A stretch of DNA of 64,000 nt from Nematostella vectensis (taxonomy: Eukaryota; Cnidaria; Anthozoa; Actiniaria; Edwardsiidae), in NCBI RefSeq assembly GCF_932526225.1, contig NC_064048.1, positions 9,386,515-9,450,514 on the forward strand. Direction: 5' to 3'. The notes under the pieces are model-generated. The model had not been told where the DNA came from. It saw only the letters and a program-made list of their open reading frames with translations, and ran no database searches. Both the position numbers and the translations under genes were made by a program. Positions 43,820-56,100 of this stretch are shown here, piece after piece (position 1 is the first letter of the stretch; every line of letters starts with the position of its first letter).

Positions 43820-46192
43820 GTCCGGTCGCTTAGTGTTCCAATCTATACATAGCGGACAGAAGCACCAAACTTGGCATAAAGATAGCCAAAAGGATGCTAA
43901 TTAATATTGAGACCGGTGCCCACCGGTACCACTTGAGGATTTCGTGTAATAACGGAATAAAAATTAGAAAAAAGCGTACAACACGGGCTTCCTGTGGTGA
44001 AATTTTAAAGACCTTGTATTTCCAAAACTAAGGCGAAAAATCTGATTGTTTTATTCTAGTAGGGGAAATATAACGCTATTTGTTGATATTTCAAGATAAA
44101 ATTGTCGTCGGCTGCATTAAAACGCTTTATGTAAGAGAAAAAGTTTTCAAGGCTAGACCCAATCCCCCTCACGGTTATCCAAGATGGCGGCCTATATTGG
44201 CATAGTATACGCTGTAAGTACCTCATAAAATCGCGTATTTTAGGTAAAAAAGGCTCATACTTTATGTATCAAGGACTTACAATGTCAATAACCTACTAAA
44301 TATGAACTCTTGTCTGAATTTAAATGTATTTCTTTTAAATCTGCGATTATCGCAATTATCGGGTATTTTGACGTTGGCTAAAAAGAGGTAGACCTGGATT
44401 TAATAGGGGACTTTGTAAATGTATGTCAACTAGACACCACAGAACAACGAGATGCTTTAAATATGCCTCCTCAATCAAAGTAATTAGTTTGTGAATCTTT
44501 TCTTGACAATATTAAAGGATTTAGATGTTCTGCAGAAGAAACATCTGTAGAAACTCTTTTGTCGCAAATAGCGCAAAATGGCACAAGAATTATTACAAAT
44601 TTGCGGTATTAATGCTCGAAAGCCTTTTTAAAAGCTTAAAGAACTTAAAAGCTTAAAAGAACGAAAAAAGGTGACCAGAAGAGGAACTGCAAAAAAAAAA
44701 ACAGTGCTTATTTCTCCCTACGTGTGCATTATAGTGACGAGGTTGAACGTATCGCATGCTTTTAACAAGATAGCAACCAACCTCCAACGAATCGCCGCTG
44801 CAATAAAGGACTATGTTATTAATTTAAAGATGTCTTAATGATGACCTCAGGGATGGAAAAAGCCGTGGAGCATAAGTAAAGGAAAGGTCTCCAGGAAGGG
44901 AGAGAGGATGATAAAAAAGTGTAGAGCTTTTGTCAGGCTTATTGGATATAATATATTATCAGAATATATAAGTGGAAGCTGTTGAAAATGGTACGTACCT
45001 TTTTTGTGATGTCCAAGTTCCACGATGCGCATTAGACACGCTTGGGAGATTTCGGGAATGAGAAATCCTTTAACCGATTTTTGCTAAAGGACAGGGTTTT
45101 AGAGGCTTCTTCTAAGGCGCACGATCAGGATCGGCGGACCGTTATTGTAATAAAGGGAAAAAATTCATTCTGAAATAAACTGAAAGAGACTTTTCAGAAC
45201 GATGCGCGTACGCTAGCTTGTGTGCAGGGTCCGCTGGGATTTCTTTTCCAAACAGAAGATTTTTCCTTCGACGGTGCTATAAACAAGTGTGCAAAAACTC
45301 TAGTGTCAACGGTACTAGCGTCAACCTTAGGAGGACACGTTTAGGCCCAAACCTGACGTAAGCCAGAATTATCCTAATAAACGATCAGATGGTTTTGATC
45401 GCCATATCCGTAAACGCCAGCCACCACTGCCGATCTATATACTGGCCACTTTGGCCCGTAACTAGCATGAGGTAGAGCGAGGCTCTCGCCTCGGAAACAA
45501 TTGTGATAATTTGATTTAAAAAATAACATAGGGCCGTAATGGAAAGATAAACAAATGATCCGAGTTGTCATGGTATATTTTATCAACGCACAACAGGCTA
45601 TGAAAAATCTCCCTCATCGGTAGCTGATTTTTTCCTGGTGACGGGCCTATTAATTACAGTCGCACTGGTTGAATCAAAGCTCTGTAACCCTTAATACAAT
45701 GCTTAGACAGCTCATTGAAAGACAATTTCTGGTGAAATTCATGTGCACCACCTATTGTGCTTATTTGATGGACGGAAATCAGTCATATTATTATTATATT
45801 TGTATGTTAGCAAGAGGGATGTAAAATAAGGCCGCGCGGAGCCTGGGTTCCAGTATATTTCCTTCTTCAAATGTAGCTTTTTATAGCCATTTATACGTTT
45901 TCTTTGTTCGGAATTCGATAGAGTACAGCTTAAATGATAGAAATCGTTTTCAAATATGTGCATTTTTATCTTTTTTTGACTCATGAAAAGGTATGAAAAT
46001 ATCACCACAGGGTACCCGCGACACCAGATTTATAAAAAAAAGAATTGCTCTTTATCTATGGATCCGCTAATGGTACCGGTGGGCACCGGTCTCAATATTA
46101 ATTACCATCCTCTAGGCTATATTTATACCAAGTTTGGTGCTTTTGTCCGCTGTGTATAGATTGAGCTCTTTTTGTGCGTTAAGCGACCCGAC
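43820..46192. mobile_element. 2.37-kb element with about 100-bp inverted repeats
   Basis: Left end GTCCGGTCGCTTAG and right end complement GTCGGGTCGCTTAA. The arms continue through AATCTATACA, GCGGACA, AAGCACCAAACTTGG and TTAATATTGAGACCGGTGCC. It is flanked by TA (43818-43819, 46193-46194). A decayed open stretch inside (about 44385-44610, reading GFRCSAEETSVETLLSQIA after a stop) may be the ruin of an encoded protein. No transposase is recognised. Confidence 0.65.
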
Positions 46193-46284
46193 TATAAGAA
46201 AAAGTGTAAGACAAATATGGTAAAAAATATTGGTAACCCATCGACTCGTGTTTTCGTGACGCGATGTCCGTCCGTCCCTTAGAA

Positions 46285-46930
46285 GCATCGTACGACAGCC
46301 AAACAGGTGTCATGTTTGTGTCAAGGAAAGTGCAAAACTGTGGTCACGTAATGATGACGTCATCGATGACGTCACTAGCAAAAATATGCTGACGTCATCT
46401 AAAATATTTATTTTCACGATGGAGACATTATATGGCAACCAAACTCGGTAAGTGTCATGTAGGTGTCAAGGGGGATGCAACATTATGGTCACGTGTTGTG
46501 TGACGTCATCGATGACGTCAGCTAAAGCAAAAAACGTGATTAAAGGCAAAAACATTCATATCTATTGAAAGAAACATTATTTCACAACCAAACTCGGTAG
46601 GTGTCATGTTAGTGTCAAGGGGGGTGCTCCAAATTGGACAGGTGATTGTGACGTCATCAATGACGTCATAAGCAAAATATACTGACGTCGTCAAAATAAA
46701 AAAAAACATTCATATCTCGTGGAAGAAACATTGTAACAACCAAACTTGGTAGGTGTCATGTATGTATCAAGGGCGGTGCCAAGATATGGTCACGTGATGT
46801 CATCGATAATGTCACTTTAAGAAAAACTATCCCAATGTCATATCATTTATATCTCCTAAATGAAAAATCATGACAACCAAACTTGGAAATATTTATATTT
46901 CATTAAAGAAACATCGTGTGACAACACGAC
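46285..46930. repeat. About 135-bp tandem repeat with many TGACGTCA sites
   Basis: Four to five diverged units, each with GAAAGAAACAT, CAACCAAACTCGGTA and GTGTCATGT followed by a TGACGTCA-rich segment. Related to the arms of the element at 19284-19960. Full TGACGTCA palindromes start at 46355, 46367, 46390, 46501, 46513, 46649 and 46661. Confidence 0.75.
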
Positions 46931-47017
46931 TAAAATAATAATATTTTTAAATATAAAATTAAAATATTAAAATATTCTTTAAAGTATTAAGCGAAAATAA
47001 GCAAATATTTGGTCGTT

Positions 47018-47420
47018 CTTTATTCTTTATTCTTTATTCTATTTCCACCAGTTATACTGGTGCGGAAGGCACAACAGAGCTAGGCTCCAATTCAAGTACC
47101 CCCTTGAGTGTATTGTTAGTAAGCATTGTAAGCACTGTCACTGGGGGTGGTCACTGCCAGAGGGTTTATTGCGTCCCCAGTGGTTCTTTTACGTCCCTTC
47201 GGTTCAGGTTAATGTAGTGCAGCTTGAAGAGACGGGACCTCCGGTTTAGTGTCCTTATCCGAGAAGACTGGAAACACGGGAGAATAACTTCAACTCACTT
47301 GTGACACAAATTCGAACCAAGGCAGGAACCCGGAAAAATCCCCAGTTTGAGCCAGGATTCGAACCTTGGCCACAGCGGTGAGAGGCCGACGCGCTAACAC
47401 ACTCGGCCACCCGTGCTTCC
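47018..47420 (-). mobile_element. tRNA-derived SINE (family 2), full length
   Basis: On the minus strand it reads GCACGGGTGGCCGAGTGTG (A-box region), TTCGAATCCTGG (B-box region), a conserved body, and a simple AAAGAAT-type tail (+ strand TTCTTTATTCTTTATTC at 47020-47040). The head resembles a Leu- or Ser-type tRNA. Matches 15244-15530. Confidence 0.8.
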
Positions 47421-48532
47421 ATTCGGAGCTCCGCTTTTAGGCAATGCCTAAATCTTTATATTAGGGACCTAAAAGCTTAAAAGCAAGGACGATGGCGACG
47501 GCTAGGACAACGAGATCGAAAAAGATGCGCTCGCGTTTGAAAATCAATTTCAATATAATTGGAATAAAATTAGCAAAACAATATAGTCAGAGACAGATAA
47601 TAATATACTAAGAAGATCATTTCTACTGCAGCGAACATAGTTGGAGAAGTTTACAGTGCAAACGTCCTACGTCCTCAATTGGCCGTGAAATTTTCACGTC
47701 GTAGATGGAAACGGCTGAAATTTACCAGACAGAACGCATTTTCACGTGCTGCTATTCAAATCTGAATCAAATTCCATTGTTTTCTAACGTTTCTGTATCA
47801 TCTCCCAAACACAATCAAACAAAAAAAAAACAGTTTTTAAAGTTTCGAGGTCGGATACGGTTTTGATTTTAAAACATGATTTATGTCAACATACAGTGTA
47901 GACATAAATGTGAAGAAACATGTAACGTTACTTCTCCGCCAGTCACTAAGTAATTTCACATACTAGAGCATTCTAAACAAATGTTAAATAAATTCGGTAA
48001 CAGAATGTATCGCTTTATAACTAGATATACTATATATTTGACTGGCTTTGACCAATCACCAGTGCGTTAAGTTTATTTTCACTACATTAACGCAAACGCT
48101 GCGTGTTAAAATACATGTTTGTTTAGAAAACTTTGCTGGAGGAACGCAGGAGTCTTAATAATATGCACAGCAGCTTACTGACGCAGGATACAGTGAAACA
48201 CTATTTAGTTTATTTAGTACTGTTACCTTGTAATGTCTTTGTTTTCTTTTGTTCTGGCTTGACTATTACACTTTATAACAAAGTGTAAATTTTGTTGCAC
48301 GGCATTTTGAAACCAATCTATAGGGCGTCAACTGTGTATCTTACGTGTAAATGAAAATCATAAACATAAGAAATACAAAAAAAATGTCTGGCATAATCCG
48401 GTGCTCAGAGCATCCGCTGGTGTTTTCTATATGGGATTCTATTACTCGTTTATAAAGTCACAGCCTTCAATTATGACTGGCAGGCAGTGTAAATCAGTCG
48501 TAAGACAATAACTTGTCAAGCATTTTGTCATA
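47421..48532. other. No gene seen
   Basis: Downstream of the intact TRIM gene. A short palindromic motif TTTTAGGCAATGCCTAAA at about 47435 also occurs near 4692 and 31727 with one change. Otherwise AT-rich. Confidence 0.55.
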
Positions 48533-50760
48533 CTAGGTAATATCCTCCACTATCTCCCATCTTCCATAGGTGTAAAGCCGAACAGGACAGATGATCCCAT
48601 CAAACACCTCCCTTTCACGTGTGCCATTATTAGCGATGATCATCCTCCCACCCCGCTCATCCCTGCTGAGATAGATAGTGTATACTTGACTAACCTTCCA
48701 AAAGCTGACACTCCTACTTGACTCTGTACTCTTAGTGTACTTTCTTCCGGGAGAGCAGCCCCAAACTTGTCTCATATTTCTACAATGAGCTACCCCTATG
48801 CTCGCATCACCCCATTCAAGTTGAATTAATCTCAATTTCAAAATTATATGTTCTTCCCTATCCTTTAGAAGATCTCGGGAGTTCTTGAAATCAGGAAAAT
48901 CCTTCCCAGGTTTCACGGTCCATTTAAACGGACTGCCTCTGACCTCCTTACCGTTTAACTTCACAGATAATTCGTAATCACCATCAAATAATGGGGTGTA
49001 CATAAAACTATATATGCCCTTTCCATCACTTGACACAAATATAGAATTCTCTTCATTTTGTTCTGGAGTTGTCTTCCGGATAGTGGCTTTTACTCTTACA
49101 GGCGCCTCGAACTGTTCTCCTTTGCAGTCCTTTACGGTAAGGCTGAATATAATTTCCTGACATACAAAGGTGGAATATATGACACCTGGTTCAGCGCCAG
49201 CCCCCATGGTAACGACGCACTGCTGATGGTCTAAGGTCTGCAGTCTTTTTTCCAGTAAAGCCTTCTCGGTCATAGATGCCCAAAACTTGTTGTCTACACT
49301 TAACCTGTTGGAATTTGCTAATTCGACATCTTGAATTGGTATATCGGCAAGACTTGATAGTCGCGATACGAGCTCCTTTTTCAATGACAGCACTTCAATT
49401 TCGTCCCCTGACCCTGCTTGACAAAAGCGTTCAGCAAACTTCACACAGCTATTGCAGTTTGCAATGGAAATACAGAGATAATCTTCCTGAGAAGCAAGTT
49501 GCTTTTTTATCTTCCCATTATCGGATATGACTTCGTCTTTAAGATTCATGCGAATCTCTTCCAAAGTGCTTACTTGAGCATCTATGAATTCATCAATTTC
49601 TGACGTCAAGGCTTTATTCTCTGCTCCAAGTCGAGAAAATAAGCTAAAAACATTAGCATGAGCATGTGATAAATCAGATACCTTGGCTTTGACCACTTCC
49701 ATCTTTGTCTTGACTATTTCTTTTTCATGATCAATGATGGCGTTGGGAAAATAATACTTGTGATCTTGGTGAGTATTAATGGCACATTCCCGACAAATCA
49801 ACTCATCACAAATACTGCAAAATAGTGCAAGTCTCTCGCCAATGTGGTGTGGGCAATAGTGTGACTTGCAATTTGAAGTGCCTTTATCTGTGGCCTCTTT
49901 AATACCAATTATCTTGTGCTGTTTTGTGCGAAGTAATCGTCTGTGAGAATTGATGCAGAACTCACACATGAACTCACTGCAATCAGTACATCTCCCAGTA
50001 GCAACATCACTTTGGCAGGTTTCACAATCGACTGACTCCTCATCCTTCTTCCCTTGACTCAATGAGATCCTCTTAATCAAATTACTCAGTAGAAAATCTT
50101 CTTTTAGATTTTGCACTTTATCGACAGAAATCTGTTAAGAAAAAAAAAAATGATGTTACACGATTCTAAAAATTGATTCAAAATGCAAAGAATATGGCAA
50201 AGACAGGATTTGCTGAGGGAGGTGCACAAGTCACATGCAAAAAATCTAAAATTTGCTTCATCAATAAGAACTTACTGAGCAAAGGAGAAGCACGCATTCC
50301 ATATGTGCCTACTCTAGCTATGTTGTTAAAGGTTAGCAGAGGAGACAATGGATTTCATATGGATATGGATTCCAAATGCAAAGAGAGGTTTGCAGAGGGG
50401 GTGAATAGCCATTCATATCAGATTATAATAAAAAAAAATAAACTTAGGTGTCCTTTAATAGGATTTACTGAGATATTGGATATGGTGTATGAGGATTTCA
50501 GGAGTTGGAAGGGGTTGACGGAGGGAGGGGTGCAAACTCCACCCAAGCTATGCTGTTGAATGTAGGTAGGTCACCTGTATTTTTTCCCGGCACTGGGGAC
50601 AAGAAATGGAGTCCCCCTGGCTGTGCTCTGCCAGACTTTCCAGGCAGTGCCGACAATAAGTGTGCAGACAGGCTAGCACTCGCGGGTCTTGGTACTGCTC
50701 CAGGCAAAGACAGCATGTGACATCCTTCACATCCCCAACCTTCTCTTCTGATTCCGCCAT
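48533..50760 (-). CDS. TRIM-type E3 ubiquitin ligase with filamin repeat
   Basis: Two exons, 50760-50575 and 50131-48533, phase 0 (CAG|GTGACC; AACAG|ATT), predicting 594 residues. The start has a strong context (CACCATGG). Order: C3HC4 RING (residues about 15-60: CCLCLEQ, CLHTYCRHC, CPQC); B-box 1 (CETCQSD, CEFCINSH) and B-box 2 (CPHH, CSICDELICRECAINTH); coiled coil (about 195-300); filamin-type repeat (about 370-480, ending GSPFKWTV); and a C-terminal domain of about 105 residues (WGCSPGRKY, FWKVSQVYTIYLSRDE, RLYTYGRWEIVE) with no NHL repeats. RING plus B-boxes implies ubiquitin transfer in the cytoplasm; the substrate is unknown. It is the intact relative of the two pseudogenes. Confidence 0.88.
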
Positions 50761-53169
50761 GGTGATACAGGAAAATTCTGAAAGCAATAATAATTTGATT
50801 CAAATTAGCTGAATCCTGGTTGGAATCTCCATAATATTGTGTATAGGTACGCTGTCACACAGTGACTTTGTAGGCCCCTCCCCCAAATGGAGGTTTGCTT
50901 GAATTTATTCTTAACCTTCACTTATCTCCCTATATCTAGTGTGATTTATGAGATGCCTGAACGAATGATCTCTAAACATGTGATAAATCAGGCTAAAGCA
51001 AATCATGGCCTTCTAGTTTGCTATAAATCTCTGGATAAGGTGCACTGGATTGGCATGTAAAAAAGCTGATAATGTAACTTTGGCTTTTAATTTGCAAAAA
51101 CAAAACATTTCTGAAAAACCCTCTAAGAGAGGGGGGTAGAAATCACACACAGTGTTTGGGAGTCACTGAACAAGAACATATTTTCAAACGAGCTGTGTGA
51201 CGTTACAGCTTTATCCAGACGCGTGGAACTGGTTTGTATTATAACCTCCAGTCTATTTGCAGTATTTAATGTCAACGATTCTAAACGTCCAATCAAAATC
51301 AAAATAAACAAAAATGCATACCCCCAATTTGTGTTGAATATTGAACTCAACGAATAAAATATTTCTAACCTTAATCCGAAATGTCTGAAATTGCCTCTTG
51401 TTATATTTCTATTTCTCTTGTCTAAAAACCCTAGCGATTGTTGTTTTCAACTCTCGAAACATTTGAACTGTACTGTGTAACCATAGCCTCTTTAGTGTTT
51501 GTGACAAGCCTAAGCCCTCTCCGAATCTAACTTCGTATTTAGGTTCTATATAAAATAAGAAGGGAGTGAAACAACGCTCGATTCCATTGTTCAAAACCTG
51601 ATTAGTTACGGCCAATGATGTGATGTTGGTGTGAGACATGATTGATGAGTGACAGGTCACTTTCTCTTTGAACTTATATTTTGCTGCCAACACGCGTCCG
51701 GGCATGCAACAAGAGCTTGGAATCGGGGCTTATTTTGTCTAGGCAGGAAAAAGCAGTGTTTCCCGCTCAAATAGCAAAAGATGTTATCTAACTGCCTTTA
51801 ACTTTTTGCCCATACCAACAAAACATTCAGCAAGTTTTATACAAAGGGCAAAGTGTTTTTTATAATGGAGAAGTGAATAAGGGGGATTAGAGCAAATCAA
51901 ATTATTTGCTTGTCATCGGCTGCCATTTAACTATGTGGATGAAGAAACGCAATGGTCCATAGAAACATTTTTAAAAACAAGCCCTGATCCCAGCACTTGT
52001 CGCATGACCGGGAGTATGCCGGCGGCAAGATATAAGTTTGCTATATAAATCTTTTGATAATGTGCACTGGATTGCCTGGTGAAAAAGCTGATAATGCAAC
52101 TTTGACTTCTAATTTGCCAAAACAAAACATTTCCGAAAAACCCTCAAAGAGAGCAGGGAGGAAATCATACACAGTGATTGTTTGGGACTCACTGAACAAG
52201 AACATGGAACGAGCTGTGTGACGTCAGAGCTTTTTTCAGCGGCGTGGGACTGGGTTTGTATTATCACTTCCGGTCTATTTGCAGTATTTTATGTCAAATA
52301 AACAACATAATAAACGAATCTAAACGTCCAACGTTAGCTTATTATTGTAATCTCAACAACCAAAAAGAGAGTGTAATTTCATTTCGTCATAATAGGTAAA
52401 AAAATGTAATAATAGCGACAATAAAATCATGTGATGTGGCCGTTTACAATCCAGTGGTTACGCAAAATATTCTATGGATGGAACATACTTTGTGCAAAAA
52501 GACGGCAAAATGTGTGAAAATAATAATCTTAAAGTGGTCCTAAAATGTAAATTGATTATTACCTCCAATTTCAAAGTAACAGGCGATTTGAGAGAGCTAA
52601 TTTACACGTTTGCTCTTTGCCGAAGATACTGAAGATCTCAAGGAGAAGTGTAGAAGTTTCCCAGAATTTGTAACTAAAAATAAACTTAGGCTTAAAACGA
52701 AAAGGCGTTCCTAGTAACACAGGGTATTCGTACTTGGATATGTAGAAATAAAACAAAATACGGTTTAAAAAAAGGAGAAGACTAATCTGGAATTTATTTA
52801 TTATGTGTTGAAGTAGGTTGAAGGTAGGTTTTCTCTTGTTTTTAAAAGAAAAATAATGAAATAATTTATAAAGCTATGGGGTCCCTGTTTTACTTGCCAC
52901 AGGGAGACCACCCTTTTTGATCGTTGGATGAGAAAGTGCAAGGGTGATACCTACGTACAAAAATAATTCTAAATTAGAAAACTGCTGCACTTTTTACAAA
53001 AAGAACACAATGTAGGGCCAAGCTATGAGCCCGAATTATGTTTTGGCGATGCCAGGCTCGCCAACCCAAGCTCGATTTGGAACCTGAGCGATGAGGAGAG
53101 AAAGAACTGCTGTTCTCGTCCGCCATTGTGGATGACATGCGCTTTTGACGGTTTCATTGAAAGAGCAAA
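50761..53169. other. Intergenic, divergent from senataxin; local duplication
   Basis: Lies between the minus-strand TRIM gene and the plus-strand senataxin-like gene, so it should hold both promoters. No motif decides them. About 51018-51275 and 52036-52295 are diverged direct copies (GTGCACTGGATTG, AAAGCTGATAATG, GTCTATTTGCAGTATTT). No coding region seen. Confidence 0.6.
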
Positions 53170-56100
53170 ATGGCGGGAAACACAGTATGTATACTTTTTT
53201 AAAATATTTCTCTGTGCTCTCCAAAGTTAATATTACCTGTCTACTTTTTTGTACTGTGTGTGATATGAATGGTTTTGGGTTTCGCTGCAAAGGAATTGAT
53301 TAACATTTTATTGAAATGTTTAATGTTTGTTTTTACAAACATCAAACATTGAGGGGTTCACGGCTTCTACTTTGATTTCAGCAAAGCAAGACCTTTACTC
53401 ATTTATTCAAATTGATTGCGAAAGGGTTTGATATTTTCATATCTTCTAAGCATGGAAATTTTGAATAAAGCAGAGGCAACCGTGAAAGCACGCTTAGTTT
53501 GTTTAAACTTGGCTCTGCCAATTCGCCATCGTCTAGCCAGGTTAACCTCAAAATATCTGAAAGATCTTTACAATCCGCTTTGAAAGACCTATTTGTGTTA
53601 TAATTTTCATATGCACATGGCAACACAATTAATGATATATTTTCTTTTTGAGTGACAGTTATGTCTACAGATTGGAGATTCCCTTAGCAGTTAGGTACCG
53701 ACCATTCTATCTGACTGGTATTTGGCTTGTTTACTTTTGCTCGGCTGTTACTCTTAGTTCATAAATTTCGAAAAAGACAAAATTTGCCGTTGTTATTGTG
53801 GATGACATGCGCTTTTGACGCATCAAATAAGCCCATTTCACATCGAAAAAGGCGGAGAAAATCTCTGAGTACTTAGTAACTTATAGCAAACAAAATATCA
53901 AGTGCACTTTTTTAAATTGATGCGACTTTTTGTAAAGTGTCATTGAAATTTGAGCTTTTCTTCCCTGGGCTTATACACAGGGCAATGATGATCAAGGAAA
54001 AATTATCTTAAAAAGCCAAAATCTGGTTATGTGCACTTCGGCCTTATGTTATTTGTGTTTTGAAAATCAGTCCGTAATACAAAGAACCTATAGCCATTGT
54101 ATGAAATTGTGTCTTCTCTCTCTATCTGGAATTGCACGTTTTCCAGGTTTTTACGTCATGTCGTTCAGAACAGTCTTAGGACCAGTATGCATAGTCTAGA
54201 TAGTGGCACTGTATAGTAGCCTGTAATTTATTATTTATTTCAGGCTGACTGCCTGATCGCAAAGCGCAGTTGTGAGTGGTGTGGTGGGACGGCATGGATA
54301 CGGGGAAAGTTTCCGTCAATGTCAGACCAACCCTGGCACATGTGGTATACCGATCTTCTCTTGGACCTCCGGTACTGCAGCGACTGCGTTGTTGAGTACC
54401 ACAACATCTGTGAAGAATTACTGGAAGTACAGCCATATAAACAGAAGGTGGGTAATAAATGTGTTACTTGTTCATTACTTAACTTGTTTGTTTGCTTGCT
54501 TCATTGTTTATGTTACCATTACAGAATCATGTGGTGTAAGATTTTTTATATATATTTTTTGAATTACATACCACTTTTTGGTGTGAATTACAAAACCAAA
54601 ACTCTCACTCTTGCTCAAAGAAGAAGGGTCAAAGTTGTAAGATAAGTTTCTGCATATTCTATCAAATATTTGTGTATATTAATATGGGAAGTTTGGAGGC
54701 ACAGTTGGCAGAGCATCACCCCGCAGTGCAGAGGTTACAAAATGCAGGCTGCAGGTCAGTGCAGGTTGCATCCTGTAGTATTTATGTATGTTAAGAACCT
54801 TGAACATTACGTGTTGGGCTGCCTGTGTTATGTTTATTGTTGTACAGCGGTTTTACCCCATAGAATCTCTAGGGGCAGCCATCTTGCTTAGTTTTCGGTT
54901 TAGTTTTACAAGCTGTAGATTTATGTTGATTAAAGCCTCAGTTTAGAGGCATACCTTCTACTACAATTTAATCAACATATTTTCTGAAGTCCCATGGATA
55001 AAGTACTGCGTCCTGAACGCCTAGAAACCGATCCAAATAGCAGCACGGCCCAGAAGGAATGGCTCCATTGGAAAAGGACCTTCGAGAATTTCGTACAAGT
55101 TCTACCTCAGACGGGCCTGGACAAGTTGACCGTTTTAACTAACTTTGTTTCTCCAACACTCTTCCAACACATCGAAGATTGTACGGAATACGATGCAGCA
55201 ATTGAGGCGCTACAAGCCCTTTATGTTAGACCACGGAATGAGATCTTCGCTCGCCATCTACTTGCAACGAGACGCCAGCAACCATCGGAAAGCTTAGATG
55301 AGTACTTGCAAGCTCTGAAAACACTGAGTAAGGACTGTGATTTTAAGAGTGTAACCGCAGCGCAGTACAGCGAAGAGAGCATACGGGATGCGTTTATTAC
55401 AGGTCTGAAATCCAACACAATCAGGCAACGATTGTTGGAGAACAAAACACTTGATCTAAAGACCATGTTTGACCAGGCTCGAGCTCTGGAGTCAGCTATG
55501 AGGAGTTCAGAATCATATGGAGCACCACAGATACCTATAAATGCAGCACTCCCTTGTAACAGCACCTCATTGTCAGCAGAACAGCCTGACGAGTCTACTG
55601 TAGCTACAATGAAACTCGATAAAGCTACTTGCTTTTTCTGTGGAAACAAGAAACACCCTCGACCGAAGTGTCCTGCCCTGGAGGCTATTTGCAACAAGTG
55701 TCAAAAGAAAGGCCATTTTGCTAAAGTTTGTAAAGGAAAGGCGGTTCCAAAAGAAAGAGTTTCGGCAGCAACTTGGTCCCCGATACTCGCCACATTGACA
55801 GCTAACCCACCAAAATCCCTCTCTAAATCATGTGGTGTCGTCAATATCCAAGGATTGCAAGTCAAGGCCCTGTTTGACAGTGGGAGTAGTGAAAGCTATA
55901 TCCATCCCAGTCTAGTAGAGCAAGCAAGTCTGACAGTCCAGCCCTCATCTAGTACCGTATCCATGGCAACCTCCTCGACAGGCGCCATCAAGGTTAGTGG
56001 TACTTGCACAGTTGATCTTACCTACCAAGGACGGAGATATGAAGGCCTCAAGTTTTCTGTACTCCCTGGGCTATGTGCAGACCTCATATTAGGAGTAGAC

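Noticed and set aside
54966-54990. Conventional tRNA primer-binding site after the 5' LTR
   Set aside because: No TGG-type start or tRNA-like complement is visible; the self-complementary 13-mer explains the site better.
55221-55697. 158-codon antisense frame in the retrotransposon
   Set aside because: Shadow of the gag-pol frame; no independent support.
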